Shown piece by piece: positions 7,677 through 16,541 of a DNA stretch of 29,325 nt; position 1 is the first letter of the stretch, and each line of letters opens with the position of its first letter. Source of the stretch: Clostridia bacterium (GTDB taxonomy: Bacteria > Bacillota > Clostridia > Christensenellales > Borkfalkiaceae); assembly GCA_900767815.1 (NCBI GenBank), contig CAAGAM010000049.1:1-29325 (forward strand). Reading direction: 5' to 3'. Position numbers and translations under genes: made by a program. A model generated the notes under the pieces. The model did no database searches, was not told where the DNA came from, and saw nothing but the letters and a program-made list of their open reading frames with translations.

Positions 7677-9086
7677 ATGTCGTTCTGCTCCTTCTCAAAG
7701 GAAACGGTTACAAATTCTTCTACGGTTCTCGATAACAGATTTATCTCGACTTACCTGCCCGAAGCCAACGGAGACGCGATTAAAATTTATATATACGGGC
7801 TTTTCGTATGTCAGGAATCGGATTCCGATATTTCGTTCGACAAATTCTGTAACGACGTCAAGCTCGATAAAGACGTCGTTTCGGACTGCTTCAGATTCTG
7901 GGAAGAACTCGGGATCGTAAACGTTTTATCGGAAGATCCTTTTATCGTTAAATATCTGCCCGTCGCTCAAAGTAAGCCCAGAAAATACAGCGCGGAAAAA
8001 TACGGGGAATTCAATAAAGCCTTGCAGGTTCTCATACCCGAAAGAATGATAACGACGAACGAATATGCCGCTTATTTTTCGCTTATGGAAGAAAACGGAT
8101 TAAAACCCGAAGCCCTTTTAATGATCGTAAAATATTGCGTAGACTTAAAAGGCGGCGCGATAGGATTGAGATATATCTTGAAAGTCGCGAACGATTTTAT
8201 CGCGCGGGGAATAACGACGACGACAAAAATCGAAAAGGAACTTTCGGACTACTCGCTTAAAACAGGTGAATTCGCTTCACTGATGAACTATATTCTCCCG
8301 AACAAAAAACCCCAGATCGAAGACCTTAAACTTTTCGAAAAATGGAACAAACAACTGCTTTACGATATCGACACCATTATTTTTATCGCAAAAAGCGCGA
8401 AAATAAAAAATATCGAGAAACTCGATAAGGAAATCGACGTTTTATACGCAAGCAAAAAGTTTTCGGAAAAAGAAATTGCCGACTATTATAAATCAAAAGC
8501 AAAGACGACCGAGCTTGCATACGCGATAAACCGTTCTCTTTCCGTTTATACGGAAGTTATCGACCCGGTAATCGAAAATTACGTGATTCCGTGGCAGAAC
8601 ATGGGTTACGACGAAGAAACTCTGCTCTTTTTAGCCACCTACTGTTTTAAGAAAAACCGCAGATCGCTTGAAGAGATGAACGATGTGGTTGAAAAGCTCT
8701 ATAAAAACGGACTTATCACTCTCACCTCGATTGCGGAATATCTTAAATCGATCTCCGCGGACGACGATTTTATCAAAAAACTTCTCTTAATTGCGGGGCT
8801 TTCGAGAAAACCCACCGAATGGGACAGATCGAATTTGAAAACCTGGAGAAGCTGGAACTTTTCGGACGAAATGATTTGCGAGGCATGCGCGATCGCCGCG
8901 GGAAAATCGAACCCGATGTCATACGTCAACGCCGTTCTCTCGGGGTGGAAATCGGAAGGAATCTTCACTGCCGACAAAATCAGACGAACCGATAAAAAAG
9001 CTAATCCTCAGGCGATACAGACAAGAAATTACACAAAGGAAGAGTTCGATAAACTTATCGACGACATAGACGAAATCGAATTTTAA
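7677..9086 (+). CDS. DnaD/DnaB-like primosome protein with about four C-terminal repeats
   Basis: The 469-residue product belongs to the Firmicute DnaD/DnaB primosomal family, which brings the helicase and its loader to origins and restart sites. Residues 15-100 look like the winged-helix DDBH1 domain. The rest contains about four helical segments of the DDBH2 kind, near 125-190, 212-275, 295-360 and 378-440. Each holds a W or Y followed by a conserved helix and a G-I turn, for example SYVNAVLSGWKSEGIFT in the last. The length is like Bacillus DnaB (472), not DnaD (232). ATG 7677 is chosen over GTG 7668 because GGGGTGA then serves as ribosome site 6 bases upstream. The helicase-loader gene follows after 5 bases. 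Confidence 0.85.
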   Translation: MSFCSFSKETVTNSSTVLDNRFISTYLPEANGDAIKIYIYGLFVCQESDSDISFDKFCNDVKLDKDVVSDCFRFWEELGIVNVLSEDPFIVKYLPVAQSKPRKYSAEKYGEFNKALQVLIPERMITTNEYAAYFSLMEENGLKPEALLMIVKYCVDLKGGAIGLRYILKVANDFIARGITTTTKIEKELSDYSLKTGEFASLMNYILPNKKPQIEDLKLFEKWNKQLLYDIDTIIFIAKSAKIKNIEKLDKEIDVLYASKKFSEKEIADYYKSKAKTTELAYAINRSLSVYTEVIDPVIENYVIPWQNMGYDEETLLFLATYCFKKNRRSLEEMNDVVEKLYKNGLITLTSIAEYLKSISADDDFIKKLLLIAGLSRKPTEWDRSNLKTWRSWNFSDEMICEACAIAAGKSNPMSYVNAVLSGWKSEGIFTADKIRRTDKKANPQAIQTRNYTKEEFDKLIDDIDEIEF

Positions 9087-9091
9087 AATAT

Positions 9092-10036
9092 ATGATTTAC
9101 AATAACACGCTGATTAAAGAAATAAACGAAAGGCTTGCCGAAAGGCGAAAAATTGCCGAAGCGAAGGCGCAGAAATACGCCGACGTTCTGAACGCGGACA
9201 AAGATTATTCCGAAGCGTTCAACAAATACAACTCGGCAAGGTTCGACTTTTCGAAAGCTAAATTTACCGGCAACAAAGAAGCGGAAGAAAAAGCTTCCGC
9301 GGAAATCGGAAAAGCCGCCGAGGACATGAGCAGAATTTCAAAAAAGCTCGGAATTACGGGCGACATGCTTCAACCCGACTACACTTGCAAACAATGCAAC
9401 GATACGGGATTTCTTAAAAACGGAAAAAGATGCTCGTGTTTTAAAAAACTCGCAACCCAAATTACTTTAAGTGAACTCGGCATTGACGGCAAAACCCTAC
9501 CTAGTTTTTCATCTTCAAAAAACATCAAATTAAATAACATCAATAATAATTATATAAAATTTATGAACTATTGCGACCACTTTCCTAACAGTTCTGAAAA
9601 TATACTTATTTTAGGAGATGTTGGCACGGGGAAAAGTCATCTTGTCGGATGCATTGCAAATGAATTGCAAAATAAAGGTTTTAACATAGTTCTTCTTTCT
9701 GCCTGCGAACTCAATACTATATTTCTTAAATACCACACCGCCCCAGTCGAAGACAAATCTTTTTACATCTCACTACTTACAGGATGCGATCTGCTAATTA
9801 TTGACGATCTCGGAACCGAACCAATTTATAAAAACGTGACTGAAGAATACTTCCTAATGATTTTGAATGAGAGACTGTTAAACAAAATGCCGTATATTGT
9901 CACTACCAACCTTACACAAGCGCAACTTTTTGAAAGATATGGCGAAAGAATCTTGTCAAGGCTCAACGACAAAAGATCCGGAAAAACAACAAAAATTGAG
10001 GGTGTCGATCTTAGGCTTGAAAAAAACTGGCAATAA
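9092..10036 (+). CDS. dnaC: Helicase loader, DnaC/DnaI-type AAA+ ATPase
   Basis: The 314-residue protein loads DnaB helicase onto DNA. Residues 1-90 are a charged helical N-terminal arm. A Cys cluster CKQCNDTGFLKNGKRCSCF (C99, C102, C114, C116) is a zinc site as in DnaI. The AAA+ core has Walker A GDVGTGKSH (175-183), Walker B DLLIIDDLG (233-241), sensor IVTTNL and the arginine finger ILSRLND. The ATG lies 5 bases after the upstream stop with no visible ribosome site, so translation is likely coupled. Codon use changes sharply near codon 119. Upstream the gene resembles its neighbours; downstream there are no TCG serines and several CTA leucines, suggesting a mosaic gene. Confidence 0.95.
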   Translation: MIYNNTLIKEINERLAERRKIAEAKAQKYADVLNADKDYSEAFNKYNSARFDFSKAKFTGNKEAEEKASAEIGKAAEDMSRISKKLGITGDMLQPDYTCKQCNDTGFLKNGKRCSCFKKLATQITLSELGIDGKTLPSFSSSKNIKLNNINNNYIKFMNYCDHFPNSSENILILGDVGTGKSHLVGCIANELQNKGFNIVLLSACELNTIFLKYHTAPVEDKSFYISLLTGCDLLIIDDLGTEPIYKNVTEEYFLMILNERLLNKMPYIVTTNLTQAQLFERYGERILSRLNDKRSGKTTKIEGVDLRLEKNWQ

Positions 10037-10038
10037 TA

Positions 10039-10076
10039 AAAAAGCTCTTCGGCGAAAAAACACCGCAGAGCTTTTT
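10039..10076. terminator. Two-way terminator between dnaC and the LysR gene
   Basis: AAAAAGCTCT pairs with AGAGCTTTTT across an 18-base loop that contains a small inner CGG/CCG pair. A-runs and T-runs flank the stem, so it can end transcripts from both converging operons. Confidence 0.85.
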
Positions 10077-10089
10077 ATTTGTCCGAGAT

Positions 10090-10989
10090 TTATTTGTATT
10101 GGTCGTCGTCGAGAATTCTTATAAACTCTTTAAGCGCATAAGAATGTTCCGCGCCCTCCTTGCTTACGACGACTCCCGTCATACGAAGGGGAAGTTTAGG
10201 TGTCGTTTTGATTTCATACAACTCCCCGCGCTTCAATTCGTCGAGAATATATCTCCTCGGAATACACGCTATGCCGAGTCCGTTTTTAGCCATTTCGACA
10301 AGCATTTCAACGCTGCCGACCTCGAATTCGGGGACGACGGTTATATTAAGCGATTCGAAGAAATTATATATTTCTTTAGAAGTTGCGGTGCTGTTATCGA
10401 GCATAAGAACGGGATAATTCGGAATATCTTTCAGTTCTATAGTTTTATTGAAAAGATTATCGTATTTATCGCACGCGACGAAAATATCTTCGACTTCGCC
10501 CGTCTGCCCAGTCAACAGAATGTCTTTATCGTAAACAGGCAGATTGATAAGCCCGACGTCCGCTTTATTCTGTTTTATAAGATCGATCGTTTCTTTTGAC
10601 GTACTGTTTTTTAAGCTTATGGTAACGTTAGGATAAAGCTCGTGATATTTCTTGATATATCTCATCAGAAAGTGAGTGATATTCGTGTCGGACGCGCTTA
10701 TTCTTAAGTTTCCCGTCGCGATATTTCTTATCGCTTTAAATCTGCCCTCCGCACTGTCGAGCATTTTAAGAGCCTGCTCTACAATTGCAAGCATCTGCAC
10801 GCCGCCCGTTTCGGTCAGCTCCATTCCGCGGCTTACTCTGTTAAAAAGCTTTCCGCCGAGCTGCGATTCGAGCTGTTTTATCGCTTGCGAAACGGCGGGT
10901 TGAGAAATATATAATTCCTCAGCCGCTTTAGTTAAGCTTCCGCATTTTGCAACGGTGTAAAACACCCTGTATAAATCAAGATCTACCAT
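10090..10989 (-). CDS. LysR-family transcriptional regulator
   Basis: The 299-residue protein has the standard LysR layout. A winged helix-turn-helix occupies residues 1-60 (GSLTKAAEELYISQPAVSQAIKQLE contains the recognition helix), and a linker helix leads to a periplasmic-binding-protein-like effector domain from about 90 to 295. An AGGAGG site lies 6-7 bases before the ATG. It is the last gene of the proS-mnmE operon, 51 bases after mnmE, instead of standing divergent from a target as LysR genes often do. No target or ligand can be read from the sequence. Confidence 0.93.
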   Translation of the reverse strand: MVDLDLYRVFYTVAKCGSLTKAAEELYISQPAVSQAIKQLESQLGGKLFNRVSRGMELTETGGVQMLAIVEQALKMLDSAEGRFKAIRNIATGNLRISASDTNITHFLMRYIKKYHELYPNVTISLKNSTSKETIDLIKQNKADVGLINLPVYDKDILLTGQTGEVEDIFVACDKYDNLFNKTIELKDIPNYPVLMLDNSTATSKEIYNFFESLNITVVPEFEVGSVEMLVEMAKNGLGIACIPRRYILDELKRGELYEIKTTPKLPLRMTGVVVSKEGAEHSYALKEFIRILDDDQYK

Positions 10990-11040
10990 TATTATCCTCC
11001 TGTGCCGTTTTATGCCGACAAAAGATATCCGCCTGCAATT

Positions 11041-12378
11041 TTATTTACCGACGCAAAATTTACTGAATATTTCGTCTATAATCGCTTCGTCGGCGGTCTC
11101 TCCGCTTACTTTCCCTAAGGCCTCCCACGCGTTATGTATATCTATCGCGGATAAATCCGCGGTGTTGACCGAAAAACCATTTATCGCTTCGTCGGTTGCG
11201 GCAAGAGCCTCTTTAAGAGCGATAAGATGCCTTTCCTCCGTAAGAAAATCTTCGTTATAATCTATAGAACCTCCGAACGTTTTGTCTACGAGAAGTTTTT
11301 TCAGCTCGTCTATCCCGTCGCCGTTTTTCGCGGATACGTAAACGTCCCCTTTTATACTTTCCGAAGTTCCTATATCCGTTTTGTTTATTACTATTATCCT
11401 TTCACTTCCTTCCGTTTCGGAAAGGATCTTTTTATCGTCGTCGTCAAGAGGCTTAGAACCGTCCAGAACAACGAGGCAAATATCGGCAGAATTTAAAATT
11501 TTCAGAGATTTTTCTATCCCGATGCTTTCAATTTCGTCCCCGCTCTCGCGAATCCCCGCAGTATCGGACAAATTGAACTTAACCCCGTCTATATCGATAT
11601 CGCCCTCTACCGCGTCGCGGGTTGTTCCCGCAACGGACGAAACAATCGCTTTATCATAATCGAGAAGACTGTTCAAAAGCGAACTTTTCCCCGTGTTCGG
11701 CTTTCCGAGTATTGCTACTTTCACTCCGTTTTTTATCTTTCTTCCCGTGCCGTATTTCGAAATCATTTCGGAAACTTCGTTCTTCACTTTGTGTAGCGCA
11801 GCGAGAATTCCGTCGTAATTATCTTCGGTTACGCCCTCTTCGGGATAATCTATACCCGCGTTTATATAGGCAAGCGCGTAAGTCAGCTCGGACTGTAAAG
11901 CCCTGATTTTCTTGTTGAGTTTTTCTCTGTACAGATAATAACCGGCTTTAACTTCGCCGACGCTCTCGCTGTTTATCATATCGATAAGCCCTTCGCAGGA
12001 AGAAAGGCTCATTTTTCCGTTGAGAAAAGCCGTTTTTGTAAATTCTCCGCGTGTTGCGGGAACCGCGCCGAGTTCAAACGTTTTTTTAAGCACGCCGCGC
12101 GTTATCGCGATTCCGCCGTGACAATGGAATTCGACCATATTTTCGCCCGTATAGCTTTTCGGTGCTTTAAAAAAGACGCACATACCGAAATCGATAAAAC
12201 TTCCGCCGTCGATCTCCCCGACGTACATTTTATACGGCTCGAAATCGGAGACCCTTGTTTTTCCGAGTGGAGAAAACATTTTTTCGGCAATATTTAAGGC
12301 ATCTTCTCCGCTTATTCTTATTATCGCGACTCCGCCGACGCCGGGAGCCGTCGAAATTGCTGAAATGGTTTTACTCAT
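11041..12378 (-). CDS. mnmE: tRNA modification GTPase MnmE
   Basis: This 445-residue GTPase works with MnmG to add the (carboxymethyl)aminomethyl group at U34 of tRNA wobble positions. The N-terminal folate-binding domain opens ISAISTAPGVGGVAIIRISG. The inserted G domain has G1 GKPNTGKSS (225-233), DTAG (272-275) and NKTD. The protein ends in FCVGK, the conserved C-terminal Cys motif needed for modification. The ATG lies 5 bases after the stop of the upstream membrane-protein gene, with only a weak purine stretch before it, so coupling is likely. MnmG is not in this window, although the two genes are often adjacent. Confidence 0.97.
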   Translation of the reverse strand: MSKTISAISTAPGVGGVAIIRISGEDALNIAEKMFSPLGKTRVSDFEPYKMYVGEIDGGSFIDFGMCVFFKAPKSYTGENMVEFHCHGGIAITRGVLKKTFELGAVPATRGEFTKTAFLNGKMSLSSCEGLIDMINSESVGEVKAGYYLYREKLNKKIRALQSELTYALAYINAGIDYPEEGVTEDNYDGILAALHKVKNEVSEMISKYGTGRKIKNGVKVAILGKPNTGKSSLLNSLLDYDKAIVSSVAGTTRDAVEGDIDIDGVKFNLSDTAGIRESGDEIESIGIEKSLKILNSADICLVVLDGSKPLDDDDKKILSETEGSERIIVINKTDIGTSESIKGDVYVSAKNGDGIDELKKLLVDKTFGGSIDYNEDFLTEERHLIALKEALAATDEAINGFSVNTADLSAIDIHNAWEALGKVSGETADEAIIDEIFSKFCVGK

Positions 12379-12383
12379 ATTTC

Positions 12384-13409
12384 TTAAAAAAGCGAATCGC
12401 TGTCGTCGTGTCCGTTGTTGCCGCTTTGATTTTCCGAACCGTTTTCGCCGTTATTTCCGTTATTATCTACCGAACCGCTTCCGCTCGAAAAATCGGCAAA
12501 CGGATCGTTCTGCGAGCCGTTATCCGTATTGCGGAATTCCGTAAACGGATCGTTTCCGTCATCGGAAGATTTGCTATATCCGCTATTGTTCCCGTTTGAA
12601 AAATCGGAAAACGGATTATCGTTTTGTCCGTTATATCCGCCGCCGTTGTTATTGTAGCCGCCGTTTCCGTTCCGATTTCCGTAGTACGGATTGCCGTAGC
12701 CGTAATAAACCCTTCTTTTTTCGAGTATTTCATCGAAATTCACTGCCGTTTGCCCCGACAGAGTAAACACAAATATACCGAACAGAAGCATCGATCCCGT
12801 AAACGCTACGAAGATAACGGATAATACCGTGTGAGTTTTGCTTTTAAACGGCGCATAGGTGCGGAATAAGTCGCAGTAAATCATCGCCATAAACACGACG
12901 TAAACTATTTTTGCCAAATCCGAAATATTCATAAGAGCCGACGGCAGATTGCTGTTTGAAAACATACCTGCCGTAAGATAAGAATTCCCGGGGTTTGCGT
13001 TTTCAAATTCGATAAGCTGCTTTATAACGTTCACCGAAAAACATATATCCACTATCGCGGACGTTAAAATCATCACCCCGACCGTGCAAACCGCAACGAT
13101 AGGATAAAATTTATGTTTTTTAAACGCGTTACAGTCCGACCGAAGCTCGGAAATCATAAATATCGCGTAAAACGGAATAAAACACCTTGCAGGCTTCTCT
13201 ATTCCGCGTTTTTTCGCCATCTTATACAACCCGAACGATCTGAAAAGGTAATACATTAAAAACATAATAAGCAAGTAAGAAACGTATCCCGTCAAGAACG
13301 CGAAAACTCCGCCGGCAGATATTCTGTATCCCTGTTCCCCGGCTTCCACCATTCCTTTATACAATCCTTCAGAAAATGCATAGATTATTTGTAAAAATTC
13401 GTATATCAT
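12384..13409 (-). CDS. Multi-pass membrane protein with a disordered Asn/Gly-rich DPF-repeat tail
   Basis: The 341-residue product is not assigned. About four to five membrane helices lie within residues 33-217. A loop near 60-80 reads LYKMAKKRGIEKPARCFIPF, a pattern seen in uncharacterised Clostridial membrane proteins. From 236 on it is low complexity, rich in Asn, Gly, Ser and Asp, with three copies of a D/N-P-F-x-D/E-F motif: NPFSDF 265-270, DPFTEF 287-292 and DPFADF 302-307. It ends DSLF. The tail is probably cytosolic and could bind partners through the repeated motif. GGAG overlaps the TAG stop of the upstream CPBP gene and serves as its ribosome site. No function is claimed. Confidence 0.8.
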   Translation of the reverse strand: MIYEFLQIIYAFSEGLYKGMVEAGEQGYRISAGGVFAFLTGYVSYLLIMFLMYYLFRSFGLYKMAKKRGIEKPARCFIPFYAIFMISELRSDCNAFKKHKFYPIVAVCTVGVMILTSAIVDICFSVNVIKQLIEFENANPGNSYLTAGMFSNSNLPSALMNISDLAKIVYVVFMAMIYCDLFRTYAPFKSKTHTVLSVIFVAFTGSMLLFGIFVFTLSGQTAVNFDEILEKRRVYYGYGNPYYGNRNGNGGYNNNGGGYNGQNDNPFSDFSNGNNSGYSKSSDDGNDPFTEFRNTDNGSQNDPFADFSSGSGSVDNNGNNGENGSENQSGNNGHDDSDSLF

Positions 13410-13418
13410 GTTTTACTC

Positions 13419-14543
13419 CTAAACAAACATAAAAACAATTGCCGTGAAAATCGACAGCCCTAAAACGATAAATGCGGGAACGCAAGCAGATTTTTTGTTC
13501 AATTTCCGCTCTTTTCCGCTTATCGAAAAAGTCCTTCCGTCTTCTTCTCCGCGTAAGCGCATTTCCGCAATTTCATAATACGGAGCGGTTTTCGGCTCGC
13601 CGTTCTCTTTAAATTCGTAAGTTTTTACTTTATCGAATCTGTTGACTGGCGGCTTTCCTTCCCATTCTCTTTTTTTCTTATCGACAAGCATCTTCCCGAA
13701 ATAAATAAGACTTATTACGAGACACGCAACGCCTATAACTATAAGCGCGGCGTCGGTTACGGCTTGAAGATAAGAGGAAAGAAGGTCCTCTCCGAGCTTT
13801 TGCGTAAGGACGCCGTAAACAACCGAATAAAAATTATTGAAAGCGTGCATGATCGAACCCGAAAGATAGTTCTTTGTTATCATAACAACGCCGCCGATCG
13901 CAAGTCCGCCGATAAACTGAAGAATAAGCTGGGAGAAATTGCCATGCATAAGCGCGAACATAAGCGCGGAAAGAACAACGGCGATTATGTTTCCGAATTG
14001 TTCCAACCCCCTCATGACGATTCCGCGAAAAAGCATTTCTTCAAAAATAGCGGGGCAGATACATATCATGGCTATATATATAAGCGCGAAAACCGGCGAT
14101 AACGGACTTAAATTGATATCGGGGGAAAACGCCTCGCCGAGAATGCTTTCCGCATCCGAAGAAAATTGCAGATGCACGTGATAAAACGTCATCATAATTC
14201 CCATGATGAGAATTATCGACATTAAAACCTGCACGCCGTCGAACTTCGCGATATATCCGCCGCCGCAAAAAGGATTAACCCTTCTTATCCGCGAATAAAT
14301 AAGCGCGACGAGAAAAACCGCCGATTGCGAAACGCCGATATTGACAATCATATAAGCGTAGGTGTCGTACCTGTAAAGCGACCTTAAAGGCTCCGCAAAA
14401 ATCTTTCCGAAAAGCAAAGATATCCCGTAAAAGACGATAAGAACGATTAAATAAACCATTCCGCTGTCCGAAGCATTGAATCTGTTCGGATTATACGATC
14501 TTTTTTTGCCCGGAATTCTTTCGATTCCCTCCGTTCCGTTCAT
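13419..14543 (-). CDS. CPBP-family intramembrane metalloprotease (Rce1/abortive-infection type)
   Basis: The 374-residue product has many hydrophobic helices between residues 28 and 290, plus one at the C-terminal end. It carries the family's three active-site motifs: EEMLFRG (168-174), ALMHGN with His200, and the H-x-x-x-N motif HAFNN at 233-237. Bacterial relatives include proteases and putative self-immunity or abortive-infection proteins, so the substrate cannot be inferred. The charged segment at 290-350 is cytosolic. It starts 5 bases after the proS stop with AAGGTG as ribosome site, and the following membrane-protein gene starts 9 bases after its stop. All motif residues look intact. 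Confidence 0.9.
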   Translation of the reverse strand: MNGTEGIERIPGKKRSYNPNRFNASDSGMVYLIVLIVFYGISLLFGKIFAEPLRSLYRYDTYAYMIVNIGVSQSAVFLVALIYSRIRRVNPFCGGGYIAKFDGVQVLMSIILIMGIMMTFYHVHLQFSSDAESILGEAFSPDINLSPLSPVFALIYIAMICICPAIFEEMLFRGIVMRGLEQFGNIIAVVLSALMFALMHGNFSQLILQFIGGLAIGGVVMITKNYLSGSIMHAFNNFYSVVYGVLTQKLGEDLLSSYLQAVTDAALIVIGVACLVISLIYFGKMLVDKKKREWEGKPPVNRFDKVKTYEFKENGEPKTAPYYEIAEMRLRGEEDGRTFSISGKERKLNKKSACVPAFIVLGLSIFTAIVFMFV

Positions 14544-14548
14544 AAGTT

Positions 14549-16279
14549 TTACACCTTATAGCGAGACATTATTTCGTTTATTCTGTTCTTTATATCCGAT
14601 GCGGCGTTTTCTGCGGAAACTTCGCCTTTGAACGTTTTATCTCTGTAACTGATTTCCACAACGCCTTTCTCGCACGTTTTTTTACTTACGACGACTCTTA
14701 TCGGAATGCCGAAAAGATCGGCGTCGGCAAACATCGCTCCCGCTCTGATATCTCTGTCGTCATACAAAACTTCAACGCCTTCGTCGGTAAGCTTTTTATA
14801 TAAATCGTCGGATGTGTTTTTAACGACTTTGTCTTCCGACTGCAGGCAGCAGATTTCCACCTGCCACGGAGCGATGGGCATAGGCCAGATCGGACCGTAA
14901 TCGTCGTGTTGTTCTTCACAAATAGTCGCGCAGAGCCTGCCGACGCCTATTCCGTAACATCCCATTATCGGGTATTTGCGCGTTCCGTCGCTATCAACGT
15001 AAGTCATATTCATAGACTTAGTATACTTGGTTCCGAGCTGGAATATGTTTCCGACTTCGACTCCGCGTTTTAAAATAATCGTAGGCTTTCCGCAAACAGG
15101 GCAGATTCCCCCGTTATAAGCTTTGGCTACGTCAACGTATTCCACGTCACCGACGTCTCTTTTTATGTTAAGCCCCGTGTAGTGATAATCTTTTTCGTTC
15201 GCTCCGCAAACAAAACTTTCGATATCTTTAAGCGAACGATCATATACGACTTTCGCCTTGCCGTTAAAGCCTACAGGTCCGATAAAACCGGCTACGATGC
15301 CCGAGTCTTCCGAAATTCCGGTTGCGGGATGCACTTCCGATTTTAAATAATTGCGGAGTTTGGTTTCGTTTACTTCGAGATCTCCGCGGATAAACACCAC
15401 AATATATTCGTCCGTTGCGTTTTCCTGATAAACGACCGCCTTGCACATTCTCGTAGGTTCGACCCCGAGTTTATGTTTTAAACCCTCGATAGTTTTAACG
15501 TTAGGGGTTTCGACTTTTTTAAGCTCTTCGATTTTGCTTTCTACGTTATGAGTAATGCAATCGGCAACTTCGACGTTCGCTTTATATCCGCAATTCTCAT
15601 CCGAGCAGATTGCAAGCGTATCTTCGCCGATGTCCGTTAAAAGCATGAATTCGTGAGAAACGCTTCCGCCCATCATTCCGCTGTCGCTTTTAACCGCGAT
15701 AACGTTTTTCGCTCCCGCTCTTTTGAAGATACGGACGTACGCGTCGTAACACACGTCGTAATACTTTTCGAGGTCTTCCTGAGAGGTATGGAAAGAATAA
15801 GCGTCTTTCATCGTGAATTCTCTCACCCTTATAAGCCCGCCTCTCGCTCTCGGTTCGTCGCGGAATTTCGTCTGAATCTGATAAATCATGAAAGGGTAAT
15901 CGGTGTAAGACGCCGCGGTGTCTCTCGCAAGGTGAACGGCGGCTTCTTCATGCGTCATGCCGAGAACCATTTTCGTTCCGTTACGATCGGTGAAGCGAGC
16001 CATTTCGCTGCCGATGCTCGTATATCTTCCCGATTCCTCCCACAAAGACGCGGGCATAACGACCGGAAACAACACTTCCTGCCCGCCGATTCTGTCCATC
16101 TCTTCTCTGATTATTTTTTCTATTTTGGAAGTAATTCTCTTTGTCGGCGCGAAAAGCGAGTACGTACCCGTACTCATGTATTTCATATAACCGCCCTTCG
16201 TCATAAGAGCGTGACTTGCGATTACGCAGTCTTTAGGCGTCTCTTTGAATCTTGCGCCGAGTAAATTTCTTACTAACAT
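14549..16279 (-). CDS. proS: Prolyl-tRNA synthetase, bacterial type
   Basis: This 576-residue class II enzyme charges tRNA-Pro. Motif 2 is in FRDEPRARGGLIRVREFTMKDAY with the family's REF box. Motif 3 is in MGCYGIGVGRLCATICEE near residue 445. Between them, about 220 to 390, lies an editing (YbaK-like) insertion, and the anticodon-binding domain occupies the last 110 residues. That is the layout of bacterial ProRS, about 570 residues. The frame stays open further upstream, but MLVRNLLGARFKE at 16279 has GGAGAA at the right spacing and matches relatives. It is first of a five-gene operon. The leader is only about 50 bases, too short for a T-box. Confidence 0.97.
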   Translation of the reverse strand: MLVRNLLGARFKETPKDCVIASHALMTKGGYMKYMSTGTYSLFAPTKRITSKIEKIIREEMDRIGGQEVLFPVVMPASLWEESGRYTSIGSEMARFTDRNGTKMVLGMTHEEAAVHLARDTAASYTDYPFMIYQIQTKFRDEPRARGGLIRVREFTMKDAYSFHTSQEDLEKYYDVCYDAYVRIFKRAGAKNVIAVKSDSGMMGGSVSHEFMLLTDIGEDTLAICSDENCGYKANVEVADCITHNVESKIEELKKVETPNVKTIEGLKHKLGVEPTRMCKAVVYQENATDEYIVVFIRGDLEVNETKLRNYLKSEVHPATGISEDSGIVAGFIGPVGFNGKAKVVYDRSLKDIESFVCGANEKDYHYTGLNIKRDVGDVEYVDVAKAYNGGICPVCGKPTIILKRGVEVGNIFQLGTKYTKSMNMTYVDSDGTRKYPIMGCYGIGVGRLCATICEEQHDDYGPIWPMPIAPWQVEICCLQSEDKVVKNTSDDLYKKLTDEGVEVLYDDRDIRAGAMFADADLFGIPIRVVVSKKTCEKGVVEISYRDKTFKGEVSAENAASDIKNRINEIMSRYKV

Positions 16280-16333
16280 ATGTATTCTCCGAAAATACGA
16301 TTTTAAATCGTTATATAAATATAGATAATAGCT

Positions 16334-16362
16334 ATTATAAACGTTTTTTTTGCAAAAGTAAA
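16334..16362 (-). promoter_or_regulatory. Promoter of the proS operon
   Basis: A perfect TATAAT (16334-16339) and TTTACT (16357-16362) are spaced 17 bases apart on the minus strand. A start near 16327 gives a leader of about 48 bases. The perfect 14-base palindrome ATAATAGCTATTAT at 16325-16338 covers the -10 box and start site. Confidence 0.65.
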
Positions 16363-16398
16363 GCAATAGAAAGATTTTTCTATGAAATTAAAAGGAAA

Positions 16399-16459
16399 TC
16401 GGGTTTAATCTCAGTTTCTTTTATCCGTAAATTAAAAAGAATTTTTAAAATAAACCCGA
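16399..16459. repeat. 9-bp inverted repeat upstream of the tkt promoter
   Basis: TCGGGTTTA at 16399-16407 is mirrored by TAAACCCGA at 16451-16459 across 43 bases. It lies between the diverging proS and tkt promoters. It may be a looping operator or a chance repeat; no known motif is recognised. Confidence 0.4.
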
Positions 16460-16475
16460 AGTAAGGTTTATTTGC

Positions 16476-16504
16476 TTGAAAAAAAACGATAAAGATTGTA
16501 TACT
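16476..16504 (+). promoter_or_regulatory. Strong promoter of transketolase
   Basis: TTGAAA (16476-16481), a 17-base spacer and TATACT (16499-16504) are near consensus. Transcription would start near 16511, about 30 bases before the ATG. Confidence 0.75.
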
Positions 16505-16541
16505 AACAATGTATGATTTTAAATCAGCACAGGAGAAATCA

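Noticed and set aside
16280..16327. T-box riboswitch before proS
   Set aside because: The predicted leader is about 48 bases, too short for a T-box, and no T-box sequence or terminator hairpin is visible.
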